In this document: positions 28,010 through 36,912 of the stretch, in pieces | Layout: every line of letters begins with the position of its first letter | Numbering within the stretch: the stretch's first letter is position 1 | Source: Promethearchaeota archaeon | GTDB lineage: Archaea; Asgardarchaeota; Lokiarchaeia; Helarchaeales; RDOG01 | DNA: 64,000 bases | Direction of reading: 5' to 3' | NCBI GenBank assembly: GCA_011365055.1 | Contig: RDOG01000002.1 | Span: forward strand, 1 to 64,000 | Made by a program: the position numbers and the translations under genes | Notes under the pieces: generated by a model | The model's input: the letters and a program-made list of their open reading frames with translations, nothing else | The model's database searches: none | What the model was told of the DNA's origin: nothing

Positions 28010-28459
28010 TTACAAATTTGCTTCTTCTGTTTCTAATAGCCATAAAGCATCAAAAACTGTAAATACACCTCTTAATTCTCCATTTTCTAAAACTGGAATT
28101 GTTAAAAAGTTTTTTTCCATAATTAAATTTACTGCATCTTGAATCTCATCATTAACATCTAAGGAGAAGAACGGATAAGTCATAATCTCCGAAATTTTTA
28201 TTTTTTTCAAATCTGAAATTATATTTTCTTTTTTTACAATTATTTCGATTATATCTTCTTTAGTTACGAGTCCTACGGGTTTTTTACCATCTAATACATA
28301 AGCAGCTAATATTGAAAATTGTTTTTTATCTTTTTTTTTTGGTTTTTCTTTAGTACCATATGCTAAGGCTTTTGAAACTTCAAATATATTATCATTTTTA
28401 TTCACTAAAACATATTCATTTTGAAATTGAATGTCTTTAATAATCGATTTCAATTTCAT
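28010..28459 (-). CDS. CBS-domain pair protein
   Basis: A 149-residue protein made almost entirely of two CBS motifs (~10-75, with VGLVTKEDIIEIIV, and ~85-149, with MTYPFFSLDVNDEIQDAV and LRGVFTVFDALWLLE). CBS pairs (Bateman modules) bind adenosyl nucleotides such as ATP, AMP or SAM and act as sensors. It is the first gene of the minus-strand unit with the SNF2 ATPase and Cys-array protein, so it may tune that system to nucleotide levels. A Lys-rich loop (KEKPKKKDKKQ) interrupts the first motif. Ligand is inferred. Confidence 0.88.
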   Translation of the reverse strand: MKLKSIIKDIQFQNEYVLVNKNDNIFEVSKALAYGTKEKPKKKDKKQFSILAAYVLDGKKPVGLVTKEDIIEIIVKKENIISDLKKIKISEIMTYPFFSLDVNDEIQDAVNLIMEKNFLTIPVLENGELRGVFTVFDALWLLETEEANL

Positions 28460-28627
28460 ACTCTTTCTCCTCTAATCATGTATGGTATTTAATAAATTTA
28501 AATGATATACAATAGATTTATTTTAATTAATTTAAATTTTAAGTTAAAGAATTTTTTTTCTACATAAAAGTCATTTATGAATTATTTAGATTATAAAAAT
28601 ACAACATTTGTTTAATTTAAAAGTAAT

Positions 28628-29608
28628 ATGGAGAATAATTTAATGGAAGAGGTTACTGCAGAACAATGGTTTGAAAAAGGTAAAAAATTTTCGAATGTTG
28701 GAAATTCTAGGAAAGCAATTCAAAGCTATAAACAAGCTATTAAACAAGATCCAAATTTTTATTATGCTTGGGTTAATATGGCTGCTGAATATTACGCCTT
28801 AGGTAATATGAAACAAACTATTGATTGTTGTGAACATGCAATATACCTTAAACATGATGACGCAAAAGCTTGGTCTACAATGGCTGCTGCTTATTGGAAG
28901 ATGGATGAAGATGGGAAGGCATTATATTGCTTTAAAAAAGCAATTGAAAACGGAGACAAACAAATAGAACGATTTTTTATTAAATTAAGACAGAAAAAAG
29001 ATAAAATTATATATGCGGAAGAAGAAGATGTTTTGGAATTAATGGAAAAAAAAAGAAAATCGGCTGCTTGGGAAGAGTTCATAACTTTATCAAAAATAAA
29101 AAAAGAAAAAGAAATTGAAGAATTAAGGATGAAAGAATTAATAGGAGAAGATCCCCACTTTATTCTTCCAAAAGATGAATTTATTAAACAACTAAGTAAT
29201 TCAGTCCTACAAATTCTTGAAGAATTAAATGATGAAATGGGGGGTCGAGTCTCAGTTTCTGAATTTATTTCTTATTTCCAAGGAAAATTTCCTAAATATA
29301 CCGTAACTGTAGATGATTTCTTAGGAGCTTTGGATTATCTGACTCAAAAAAAATTAATTTTAGGAGTGAAAGAATTATCTAATGGAATTAAAGTTATCGA
29401 TATAAAACCAGTCGAATTAACTAAGGATATTGATATTGTATTCGATAAATTAAAACAAGTTGGAAGCTTAAATTTAGGTGAACTTATGGATAAGACTGGT
29501 TGGGATATTGTTAGATGCTCAAGAGTTATGAAATCCATGGAAAATTTAAATTTAGCAAAAAAAATCTCTAGCTTTTCTGAAGGTACGCGATGGTATATTA
29601 TCAATTAA
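28628..29608 (+). CDS. TPR protein with C-terminal winged-helix domains
   Basis: A 326-residue protein. Three TPR units are visible at ~10-110 (WFEKGKKFSNVGNSRKAIQSYKQAI; YAWVNMAAEYYALGN; AWSTMAAAYWKMDEDGKALYCF). A charged helix follows (~115-170). Residues ~185-326 look like two winged helices, one with SVSEFISYFQGKFPKYTVTVDDFLGALDYL and one ending in WDIVRCSRVMKSMENLNLAKKI. TPRs bind protein partners and the winged helices bind DNA or proteins, so it may be an adaptor or regulator. It is divergent from the CBS-SNF2-Cys-array unit with 168 bases between, which could be shared regulatory space. The protein is not known to me as a named family. Confidence 0.75.
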   Translation: MENNLMEEVTAEQWFEKGKKFSNVGNSRKAIQSYKQAIKQDPNFYYAWVNMAAEYYALGNMKQTIDCCEHAIYLKHDDAKAWSTMAAAYWKMDEDGKALYCFKKAIENGDKQIERFFIKLRQKKDKIIYAEEEDVLELMEKKRKSAAWEEFITLSKIKKEKEIEELRMKELIGEDPHFILPKDEFIKQLSNSVLQILEELNDEMGGRVSVSEFISYFQGKFPKYTVTVDDFLGALDYLTQKKLILGVKELSNGIKVIDIKPVELTKDIDIVFDKLKQVGSLNLGELMDKTGWDIVRCSRVMKSMENLNLAKKISSFSEGTRWYIIN

Positions 29609-29784
29609 TTCCAAATGACTAAAAACTTAATTTCTAAAAAGAAAGTACCTATTTAAACAGCATATATAATGAATAGATATCTATTTATTTCAAATGGTAA
29701 AAAATTCTTTAAAATAAAAAATAATAAGATAAAAACGTTATTGCAAATCTTTGATAAATTCAAATAATTTTTCTATAAAAAATG

Positions 29785-29859
29785 TGGAGCCTCTGACGGG
29801 GATTGAACCCGCGACCTACAGCTTACGAGGCTGTCGCTCTACCACTAAGCTACAGAGGC
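29785..29859 (-). tRNA. tRNA-Thr (anticodon CGT)
   Basis: Read on the minus strand: acceptor 5' GCCTCTG pairs with CAGAGGC, the D arm is GCTTAGTGGTAGAGC, the anticodon stem-loop is ACAGC-CTCGTAA-GCTGT with anticodon CGT, and the T arm is GCGGGTTCAATCCCCGT. CCA is encoded in the genome. There is no intron. It lies 10 bases after the tRNA-Lys on the same strand, so the two are probably one transcript with Lys first. Confidence 0.93.
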
Positions 29860-29869
29860 AAAAAAATGA

Positions 29870-29992
29870 TGGCGGGCCCGACGGGACTTGAACCCGCGAC
29901 CAATGGGTTTCTCAATTACGCCGAATTTGTTTCGTTTTATTAATCGACGGAAATTAAGAGCCCATCGCTCTACCTAGCTGAGCTACGAGCCC
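29870..29992 (-). tRNA. tRNA-Lys (anticodon CTT) with a 46-nt intron
   Basis: On the minus strand: acceptor GGGCTCG with CGGGCCC (one G-U), D arm GCTCAGCTAGGTAGAGC, anticodon stem ATGGG with CCCAT, loop CTCTTA-A split by an intron, T arm GCGGGTTCAAGTCCCGT, then G and encoded CCA. With the standard split after position 37, the intron is 29909-29954 (46 nt), as expected for archaeal bulge-helix-bulge splicing. A TATA-like TTATTAAAAATAG lies some 30 bases upstream on the minus strand. Confidence 0.92.
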
Positions 29993-30053
29993 TAATATAT
30001 ATATTATCAAGTAGCTATTTTTAATAATTAAGTATTTGAATGTTTTAAAAAAT

Positions 30054-32942
30054 TTACTCCTCCACGTAAATTGATGGTTTCATAGGTACTGCATTCCTTG
30101 CTCTATTTTTAGGATCAAAATCTGAATTGATGAGTACGTTAGTATTAAATTTCTTTTCTAAATAATTTTTATATTCAGTCAAGACTTTGACTTCATCAAT
30201 TAATTCAATATTTTTTTCCCAAATTCGTTCTTTTATCATCGTTTTTATGTAAGGGACTAATTCTTTATTTTTAATCAAATCAGTATTTTTCTTAGCTTCA
30301 CCCATTATTTCTTTCATTTCACCTTTCTTTTCGATAATTAAATCATATGCTTGTTTTTTCCATTCAGACGTTGTATATAAATAAATTTTATTAAATTGTT
30401 CTTTTTTCAGAGCGTTTTTGATATTTGTTATGTCATCGACCAAATTTTTTATGAATTGGAAGTCATATTCAAGTTTCATATCTATTAATTTTTTGTTAAA
30501 AGGCTCCCAAACAGTTTTTGAAATGAAATTCTTATTCCCCAACATTTCCCAAAGTTCTTCACAAACGTGTGGTATTGCTAATGATAGAATTTGAACCCAT
30601 GTGGGAAATATTATTCTAAAAGCTTCTAAAACCTCTTTTTCATCAAAATGATTTTTCTGAAAATCTTGTAATATATTGAAGGTTTCATAGAAAGATAATT
30701 GTAAGTAACGCCTTATATTAAATTCTGATAATGCTTTATCACACTCGATAAACTTTTGAATACAGGAAGAAACAATGTATCTGGAAAAACTTGATTTTAG
30801 TGTAATTTTTTTATTTTTTAAAGCTTTTATCTTCTGATTATTATCTTTTATAAAATTAAAGAATCTAATAATGTGATTTTTAACAGCTTGAACCTCATTT
30901 TCTCTCCAATCAACCTTGACTCCAAGATCAGCTGTATGGGAGATGTAAAATCTAAAAAGATCCGCAGAATATCTTGTTTGAATCTCTGCAATGGGAATTA
31001 CATTTCCTTTTGATTTACCCATTTTTTGACCTGCTACAATGACAGGTTCGATTAATGTTATGGCTTTTGGCCAATGCTTTTCAGGAAAAATAGCAGCATG
31101 ATGGAATAGAAAGAAACTTAAGTGATTTGAAATATGCATTATCGCTGTATGTCTATGGTCCACGGGATACCAGTACATGAACTCATCATGCATTATTTTC
31201 AATAATTGTTCGTCTATATTAGTTTTTTTTGCTAAGTCCGTTAAATTACCTTTATCCAAATAGACGTAATCGAAAAATTCAGGAATTAATTGTTCTGGTT
31301 TAATACCATTATTGTTAATGTGATGAGCTATCGTATAAAAACTCATATAGATAGTTGAATCGCTTAAAGATTCAATGATCCATTCGCGGTCAAATTGAAG
31401 GTGCGTTCCAAGACCTCGTTTCCTTGCGCAGGGACGTTTATCCAACCAGCTAAAAACGTTTTCAAAATTTAATCGATACTTATTGGGTACGATGATTAAT
31501 TGCTCAAGTAATTTTAATGCCTTGGTTTTCCAATCTCCCGCATTGAAGTCAAGAAACCATTGATCTTTTAAAACTGATACTATTATTTGTTCTCCACATT
31601 TACATTTAAGATTTCTAGTTATTGGTTGATACATTTTATCGACTTTTTTCTTCTTAGATAAATCAGCTATTAATAAATTTTTAACTTCATTTACTTTCTT
31701 CTTCTCAAATCCTTTACAAATATCGTCTAGAATACCGTTATAAAATTCGTTTTTGTAAATTTCCGCCGTTGCTTTATCTAATTTGTCAGCATCTAATTGT
31801 GAAGTTACTCCGTGCTTTTCACAATAAACTTTTGCGGGATAATCAGTAAATCCTTCTAATGTTATCATTTTTATTGGTTTAATGTTTCTAATCTCTTCTT
31901 CATTTAATTTAAATTTCTTTAACTTGGCCGAATCTTTTTGAAGGTCAATCAATGCAATATAATCATAGGGAGCATGAGCAGGAACGGAATATACAACACC
32001 TGTAGCAGCAGCAGTATCTACAAATTCTCCAGGAAGAATAGGTATATCACGAGTGTCTAAAACATCGCGACATTTTTTCCCTATTAAATCAATTCCTTTA
32101 AATGTCTTTAAAATTTTTCCAATTTTCTTATTTTGACCTTTTAATACTTCAACAGCTTCTTTAGAAACAATCCATTTTTCATCATTAACTTCAACCTTCA
32201 CGTAATTGCCATCAGGGTGCAACCACATGTTGGTAACGCCATAATGAGTCTCAGGTCTGAGGGTAGCTGGAACCATATATCCATCTTCAAAAGGAAATTT
32301 GATGCAAATATATTCATTAATTTCAAGACTCACTTCATCTCCTGCTGAAATATCATCTTCGCCAACAGCTTGATTATCCCTCGGACAAAAAAGAATTGGA
32401 TATTCACCTTTAATTAAATAACCTAATTCATGAAACTTATAATATTGCCATTCAATAAATTTATTATATATTTTATCACCAGTTGTAAATTCTCTTCTCC
32501 AATCTAGACTAATTCCTATCGTTTGAAAATCCATCTTCATGGTTTTAGAAAAATATTTAACTACATTCCAAGGATCGACAAAACTCTTCACGATTTCATC
32601 GACTTTTTTCGGATCTTTCGTGTGAAGGCTCACATATTCATTCATTCTATCAATAGTAATTGAATCGCCTCGCTCAATTGAGGAAGAAATGGCCAATACT
32701 GGAGTACCAGTAATGTGAAATGCCATGGGAAGTAACGTGTTGAAGCCTTTAGCTCGATAATATCTTGTAAATATATCTCCTCCCGTGTAACTTCTGCCAT
32801 GACCTATATGAGTTGTTCCAGAAGTGTAAGGATATGGAATCGTAATAAATTTTTTCTTTCTTTTTGGATCTGGATCTGCTTCAAAAATCTTTGCTTCAGC
32901 CCATTTTTCCTGCCATTTTTTCTCAATTGCTACTAAATCCAT
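30054..32942 (-). CDS. leuS: Leucyl-tRNA synthetase, archaeal/eukaryotic type
   Basis: LeuRS charges tRNA-Leu and edits misacylated products. The 962-residue class I enzyme has HIGH at 45-48 (TTHIGHGRSYTGG), the archaeal-type CP1 editing insert (~170-400, with RPETHYGVTNMW and VYSVPAHAPYDY) and the KMSKS-equivalent KMGKSKGN near residue 639. The C-terminal anticodon and editing extension ends in NAVPMKPSIYVEE, typical of the archaeal branch. A Lys-rich insertion occurs near 405-450. It is monocistronic, facing the tRNA-Lys/Thr pair 60 bases beyond its stop. Confidence 0.96.
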   Translation of the reverse strand: MDLVAIEKKWQEKWAEAKIFEADPDPKRKKKFITIPYPYTSGTTHIGHGRSYTGGDIFTRYYRAKGFNTLLPMAFHITGTPVLAISSSIERGDSITIDRMNEYVSLHTKDPKKVDEIVKSFVDPWNVVKYFSKTMKMDFQTIGISLDWRREFTTGDKIYNKFIEWQYYKFHELGYLIKGEYPILFCPRDNQAVGEDDISAGDEVSLEINEYICIKFPFEDGYMVPATLRPETHYGVTNMWLHPDGNYVKVEVNDEKWIVSKEAVEVLKGQNKKIGKILKTFKGIDLIGKKCRDVLDTRDIPILPGEFVDTAAATGVVYSVPAHAPYDYIALIDLQKDSAKLKKFKLNEEEIRNIKPIKMITLEGFTDYPAKVYCEKHGVTSQLDADKLDKATAEIYKNEFYNGILDDICKGFEKKKVNEVKNLLIADLSKKKKVDKMYQPITRNLKCKCGEQIIVSVLKDQWFLDFNAGDWKTKALKLLEQLIIVPNKYRLNFENVFSWLDKRPCARKRGLGTHLQFDREWIIESLSDSTIYMSFYTIAHHINNNGIKPEQLIPEFFDYVYLDKGNLTDLAKKTNIDEQLLKIMHDEFMYWYPVDHRHTAIMHISNHLSFFLFHHAAIFPEKHWPKAITLIEPVIVAGQKMGKSKGNVIPIAEIQTRYSADLFRFYISHTADLGVKVDWRENEVQAVKNHIIRFFNFIKDNNQKIKALKNKKITLKSSFSRYIVSSCIQKFIECDKALSEFNIRRYLQLSFYETFNILQDFQKNHFDEKEVLEAFRIIFPTWVQILSLAIPHVCEELWEMLGNKNFISKTVWEPFNKKLIDMKLEYDFQFIKNLVDDITNIKNALKKEQFNKIYLYTTSEWKKQAYDLIIEKKGEMKEIMGEAKKNTDLIKNKELVPYIKTMIKERIWEKNIELIDEVKVLTEYKNYLEKKFNTNVLINSDFDPKNRARNAVPMKPSIYVEE

Positions 32943-33296
32943 TTTTCTTCAATCCAATTTCAATTATGAAAACTAGATTTACTTAGAATTAATATTTTTT
33001 GAAACTTTTGTATTAAAAGGAAAATTAAAAAATTCAATATTAGGGTTGAATAATTATCTCATTATTTGGTTGAATTTTTGAATTCCTTCAGAATTTCATT
33101 ATATTTTTTAAAAACTAATGTATAAAACGATTTAATTAATTATTTAAATCAGAAATAACGTATATTATTTAAAAAAAAATGTCTAAACTCTAAGAATTTC
33201 TAATTGAATTATGATTGATAATAGTGAAATAAAATCAATTTAGAAAAAAAATTCATTGTTAGTCAATTTAAATTTTTATTCATATTAATAACTTAG
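32943..33296. other. 354-base intergenic gap
   Basis: Very AT-rich with homopolymer A/T runs. I see no open frame with coding character and no tRNA-like fold. It must hold the minus-strand promoter of leuS and the plus-strand promoter of the zincin-like gene; TATTTAAAAAAAAATG-like stretches at ~33166-33181 could be part of these, but nothing is distinctive. Confidence 0.5.
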
Positions 33297-33800
33297 ATGA
33301 TATTAGAAGAATTAAAGTTAAAGATACCAGATCTATTTGAAAAAGTAAAACGGGACGTTGATAAGGCTATAGGTAGGCATAGAGCTGGTCTTAGCCTAGG
33401 GTTTGTTGAAATGGGAGTTTCAAATTTAGGTTTTATTGGTGGCATGTTTTTTTCTGGTGGAACCATAATTTTAATGAACTCTACTGTTTTAAAAGTTTTA
33501 ATAAACACCGAAACTCTTTCGGATGATATAATAATTTATTATGTTTATCATATTTTATTGCATGAATACATTCATTCCTTGGGATTTTTGAATGAAAAAA
33601 AATGCCGAGAAGTTACTAATTTTGTAACTAAAGAAGTTTATGAAGATCAAAACCATCCTGCAAGATTATTAGCAGAAAGAGGAATAGGATATTACTTTCC
33701 GAAATTAATTTATGCACCAGGTAATTATAGACTCAGTTCAAATATAAAAATAGAGAGAATTAAAAATTTTGATAAAAGTTCTCAAACTTATTTCGCTTAA
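33297..33800 (+). CDS. Small zincin-like metalloprotease (HExxH)
   Basis: A 167-residue protein with HExxHxxG at residues 89-96 (LLHEYIHSLG), the zinc-binding and catalytic pattern of zincin metallopeptidases. The third ligand is likely an acidic or His residue in the following helix (FLNEKKCREVTN). Residues ~20-60 are Gly-rich and hydrophobic but do not look like a true membrane span. The family is found in archaea as small single-domain proteins of unknown substrate. It stands alone after a 354-base AT-rich gap and before the 214-base gap at 33801-34014. Protease activity is inferred from the motif only. Confidence 0.7.
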   Translation: MILEELKLKIPDLFEKVKRDVDKAIGRHRAGLSLGFVEMGVSNLGFIGGMFFSGGTIILMNSTVLKVLINTETLSDDIIIYYVYHILLHEYIHSLGFLNEKKCREVTNFVTKEVYEDQNHPARLLAERGIGYYFPKLIYAPGNYRLSSNIKIERIKNFDKSSQTYFA

Positions 33801-34014
33801 TTAAATTTTAAAAACAAATTTAAAGTTGAGATAATCTTAAAAAAATACCCTATCATACAAAAATCGGTTATTTTTCCTTTTAGAAATTGTATTTTCGTAA
33901 TTTAATTATTAGTGATCCGTTCAATTCTTGAGATAAGCGGCGAAAAATTTGGTTTCGAAATAGGAGGATAAACACCTCGATTAAAATCATTTAACCTCTA
34001 AAACACTTTTTTTT

Positions 34015-35133
34015 TCAAATTTGTGTTTTTTCAATAGATTCTAATTGAGATTTAAACTTTTTATCAAGTAAGATATGATATTTCTCAATAGCTACGAAAA
34101 ATTTTATGCCATCATCAAGAAAATTCAAAAATTTGATAGCATCTTCTACTTTAATAGTTAATTTCTTGAGGTTTTTACGAGTTGACATAAAAATTCCCTT
34201 ACAATCTGCTATGAATTTTCGAGATTTTATGAATTTCAAGGAGGGTAGCTGCTGAATTGGAAATGAAGGTTTGTAATATTTTTTTCGCTCACCCAATATT
34301 TTAACTCTTTGAACCAGACCCATTTTTACCAATGTCTTTATAGTAGTTGAAATAGTACTTCTTCCATATCCTGTAAGTTCGATCAAACGGTCTTGATTTA
34401 CGGGGAGATATTCAAGAAATAAACAGTCCATGATTAGCCCAAATTCTTTTTCAGCAGTTGCAGTATAAAAAAAATTTTCTAAAATATGAAGGAAATCTCG
34501 CTTGATAGTGTCAAGCTCTTCTTTTAATTCAGGATCCATTGGTTCTATTTCATTAAGTGTATTAACTATTTCAAGAGGTTTTTCCTTAAAAATATCAAGT
34601 TGCTCAAAGAGTTGCTCTGATTGATCATTCAAATAGTTCTCTTTTTCATTGAGCAATTTTGACAAATCCGTTTCGAGTTCTACACCCATATTTAAATAAA
34701 GATCGGTGATTTTTTGTAATGTGTTTAAAAATAAAAGAAAGTGTTGTATTTCAGGATGAATAATTTTTAAGATTTTAACTTTTTGAATAAAATCATAGAT
34801 AAAATTCTTATTACTTTTATAAAGCTCAATAAATTGTAATAATGGTCTTGTATACATGGTCATTATATTGCAAGATGTTTGGAAAAGTTTTTTTCTTTGA
34901 CCTCGAACCTTAATTGATTGAACCATCCCAATTGAATAAATCTCATTCAATGTTTGAGAAACCATGCTACGCCCATATCCCGTTAAATCCATAATTTGAT
35001 CTTGAGTTATGGGGCGATTTTCTATCATCATCACTAATATTATTGTCCAGAGTTTTTGTCGGGTAAAATTTTGAAAATATTTTTCTTCTAATGTGGAAAT
35101 TAATTGCCGTTTTAGGTTTTCTAGCTCAATCAT
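34015..35133 (-). CDS. Double winged-helix regulator (GbsR/MarR-like duplication)
   Basis: A 372-residue protein in which one winged-helix unit occurs twice. Residues ~18-85 (PITQDQIMDLTGYGRSMVSQTLNEIYSIGMVQSIKVRGQRKKLF) match ~235-305 (PVNQDRLIELTGYGRSTISTTIKTLVKMGLVQRVKILGERKKYY). The GYGRS recognition-helix segment is shared by both. Helical linkers (~100-220 and ~320-372) may mediate dimerisation. MarR/GbsR proteins are transcription factors. It is divergent from the ICMT-like gene, with 18-bp direct repeats in the shared 171-base spacer, so it probably controls both. Ligand is unknown. Confidence 0.85.
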   Translation of the reverse strand: MIELENLKRQLISTLEEKYFQNFTRQKLWTIILVMMIENRPITQDQIMDLTGYGRSMVSQTLNEIYSIGMVQSIKVRGQRKKLFQTSCNIMTMYTRPLLQFIELYKSNKNFIYDFIQKVKILKIIHPEIQHFLLFLNTLQKITDLYLNMGVELETDLSKLLNEKENYLNDQSEQLFEQLDIFKEKPLEIVNTLNEIEPMDPELKEELDTIKRDFLHILENFFYTATAEKEFGLIMDCLFLEYLPVNQDRLIELTGYGRSTISTTIKTLVKMGLVQRVKILGERKKYYKPSFPIQQLPSLKFIKSRKFIADCKGIFMSTRKNLKKLTIKVEDAIKFLNFLDDGIKFFVAIEKYHILLDKKFKSQLESIEKTQI

Positions 35134-35220
35134 TAAAAAGAATTAGCTATTACATCTTATTAAAATTTTTCTAATTTTCTGAAATTATAGAAATTTTTAA
35201 ATATGATTATTACAAGAAAT

Positions 35221-35280
35221 CGTTAATTTTCGGAAATTCCAGAAAATTCGAAAATTCCAGAATTTTCGAAAATTCAAAAA
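35221..35280. promoter_or_regulatory. 18-bp operator-like repeats between the regulator and the methyltransferase
   Basis: The spacer holds tandem 18-bp units: GGAAATTCCAGAAAATTC (35232-35249), GAAAATTCCAGAATTTTC (35250-35267) and a half unit GAAAATTC (35268-35275). GAATTTTCGAAAATTC at 35260-35275 is a perfect 16-bp palindrome. A weaker related copy lies at ~35171-35197. Their position between divergent genes, one of them a winged-helix regulator, makes them candidate operators. Confidence 0.55.
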
Positions 35281-35304
35281 AAAAGTTTAGGTCGTGAATA
35301 AAAT

Positions 35305-35991
35305 ATGAGCGAAACAACCAGATTTGGCAAACAAATTTTGATTAGAAAGATGTTTATGATTGTAATCGTAATCTATGTTTTTTATACATTAATGTTTCTT
35401 TTATTAGCACCGGGATTATTCCAAAATCTAATAAATTTAATTGCAATCATTATTTATTATATTATAGCTACAATAGATATTCTCATTAGACCCATTCCAA
35501 AAGAAAAATTAATTGAAAAAGTTGAAATCATCATCGCATTATTGGGATTCGTGATGCCATTCATATTAATTCTCGCATATTACGAAAACTTGTTCTTAAT
35601 AACCCGTTTCATCGTGTTTTGGAATAGTATTATCATAAGTTATATTGGTATGGGGGTATTAATTACAGGAGGTATCCTAATGGTCGCTAGTAGGATTCAA
35701 CTCGGAAAATTTGCAACACCCGTTATTCAAATTGATAAGGATCACGAAATAATTTCAACGGGTTTGTATAAATACATACGACATCCAATGTATCTCGGGG
35801 GTATTTTAATGATGACCGGTCCATTCTTAATTTTTAAGAGCTTAATCGCGCTAATATGCATGCTTATTTTCAATATAATTCTTTTGACTAAAAGGATGGA
35901 CAAGGAAGAAGGAATGTTACAAAAAGGTCTTGGAGAACAGTATAAATCGTACATGAAACGAACTAAACGATTAATTCCTTTCATTTATTAA
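35305..35991 (+). CDS. Isoprenylcysteine carboxyl methyltransferase (ICMT)-like membrane methyltransferase
   Basis: A 228-residue integral membrane protein with about five hydrophobic segments (for example residues 12-35, 38-58, 72-93 and 110-130). The C-terminal SAM-binding motif is clear: STGLYKYIRHPMYLGGILMM (~151-170), then a late RMDKEEGMLQKGLGEQYKSYMKRTKRLIPF. ICMT-type enzymes methylate prenylated cysteine; archaeal homologues also include phospholipid or other lipid methyltransferases. Its divergent partner is a winged-helix regulator, so expression is probably controlled. Real substrate is unknown. Confidence 0.85.
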   Translation: MSETTRFGKQILIRKMFMIVIVIYVFYTLMFLLLAPGLFQNLINLIAIIIYYIIATIDILIRPIPKEKLIEKVEIIIALLGFVMPFILILAYYENLFLITRFIVFWNSIIISYIGMGVLITGGILMVASRIQLGKFATPVIQIDKDHEIISTGLYKYIRHPMYLGGILMMTGPFLIFKSLIALICMLIFNIILLTKRMDKEEGMLQKGLGEQYKSYMKRTKRLIPFIY

Positions 35992-36164
35992 TCTCAAATC
36001 CTCTTATTTATTATATTTTTTTTAATCGTTAAAAGAACATTTTGAATATGAAAAGTCATAATTAAAAGTAACCTACAGACCATTTGATACAATTTACAAG
36101 AAATATCAAAAGTTAATATTTTTTGATAAAAAAGGGGAAATTATTATGATACCTATCTTCACCC

Positions 36165-36803
36165 CTAAATTTTAAAAACCCAGATATCCTGAAATCGAAT
36201 TAGATAGACAGTTACTATAATTGAGACACAAATACTAAGAATTGGATGAACGAGCCATGATAGCGTGCTCCCGAGATACATAAGTGCCCTCACACCTTGC
36301 ATCCAATGGTTTTGAGCAGAGATAAAAGCTTCATTAGTTAATTCTTCACCTTGTTGAGCAGTATAACTAGAATTTAATGGATCCCCACTTATTAAAAGAG
36401 ATAAACGGGCAAACATCCTTATTGATAAAATGAAGCTAAATAAACAAAAGATACTAACAAACATGTTACAAATAAATTGTATAAAACCCCAAGTTATTCC
36501 AGGTATTCCAAAAAAAAGCGATTGATCTAAGAAATTGGCACTATTAAGACCAACTAAAATACCTATAAGTATTAATAACGCAGAAATAAATGTAGAATCA
36601 GCCATCATTACATTTCGGATTGCTTGAATTGCATTATAGGGAGTATTATCTTGTAATCGTACATGCACCCAATTTTTATAGATTCTACCTAAAGCATTTC
36701 TCCTTGACATTTTTCTACGTTTCGTACTATAAAATAATAATGCGATATAGATCAAAATCCCTGCCGAAAGGGTGATTAATGCCAGCTCATTTAATAGAAA
36801 CAT
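36165..36803 (-). CDS. DUF599-family membrane protein
   Basis: A 212-residue protein with about four transmembrane segments (residues ~5-24, 70-92, 105-132, 180-200). The RRNALGRIYKNWVHVRLQDNTPYNAIQAIRNVMMADS segment and the C-terminal QGVRALMYLGSTLSWLVHP are hallmarks of DUF599. The family has no established function. It is alone, with a start ATG at 36803, and convergent with the ICMT-like gene 173 bases away. No signal peptide beyond the first membrane span. Confidence 0.85.
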   Translation of the reverse strand: MFLLNELALITLSAGILIYIALLFYSTKRRKMSRRNALGRIYKNWVHVRLQDNTPYNAIQAIRNVMMADSTFISALLILIGILVGLNSANFLDQSLFFGIPGITWGFIQFICNMFVSIFCLFSFILSIRMFARLSLLISGDPLNSSYTAQQGEELTNEAFISAQNHWMQGVRALMYLGSTLSWLVHPILSICVSIIVTVYLIRFQDIWVFKI

Positions 36804-36912
36804 TTTTTCTCGAAATTTATGTATTTTTAAACTTTATATATTTTATCAAATTAGAAAAATTAATTATTTTGATTAATAATATTGTCTTGATCACTAAAAA
36901 AGGTATGAATTC

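Noticed and set aside
23443..28459. DISARM-like defence operon
   Set aside because: An SNF2-type ATPase is present, but no DUF1998 protein, methyltransferase or PLD nuclease lies next to it, so the known system does not fit.
33880..34010. Small RNA or short gene in the 33801-34014 gap (GAGG/CCTC hairpin, short frames on both strands)
   Set aside because: The hairpin is only four base pairs and the frames lack starts; nothing firm supports a gene or RNA.
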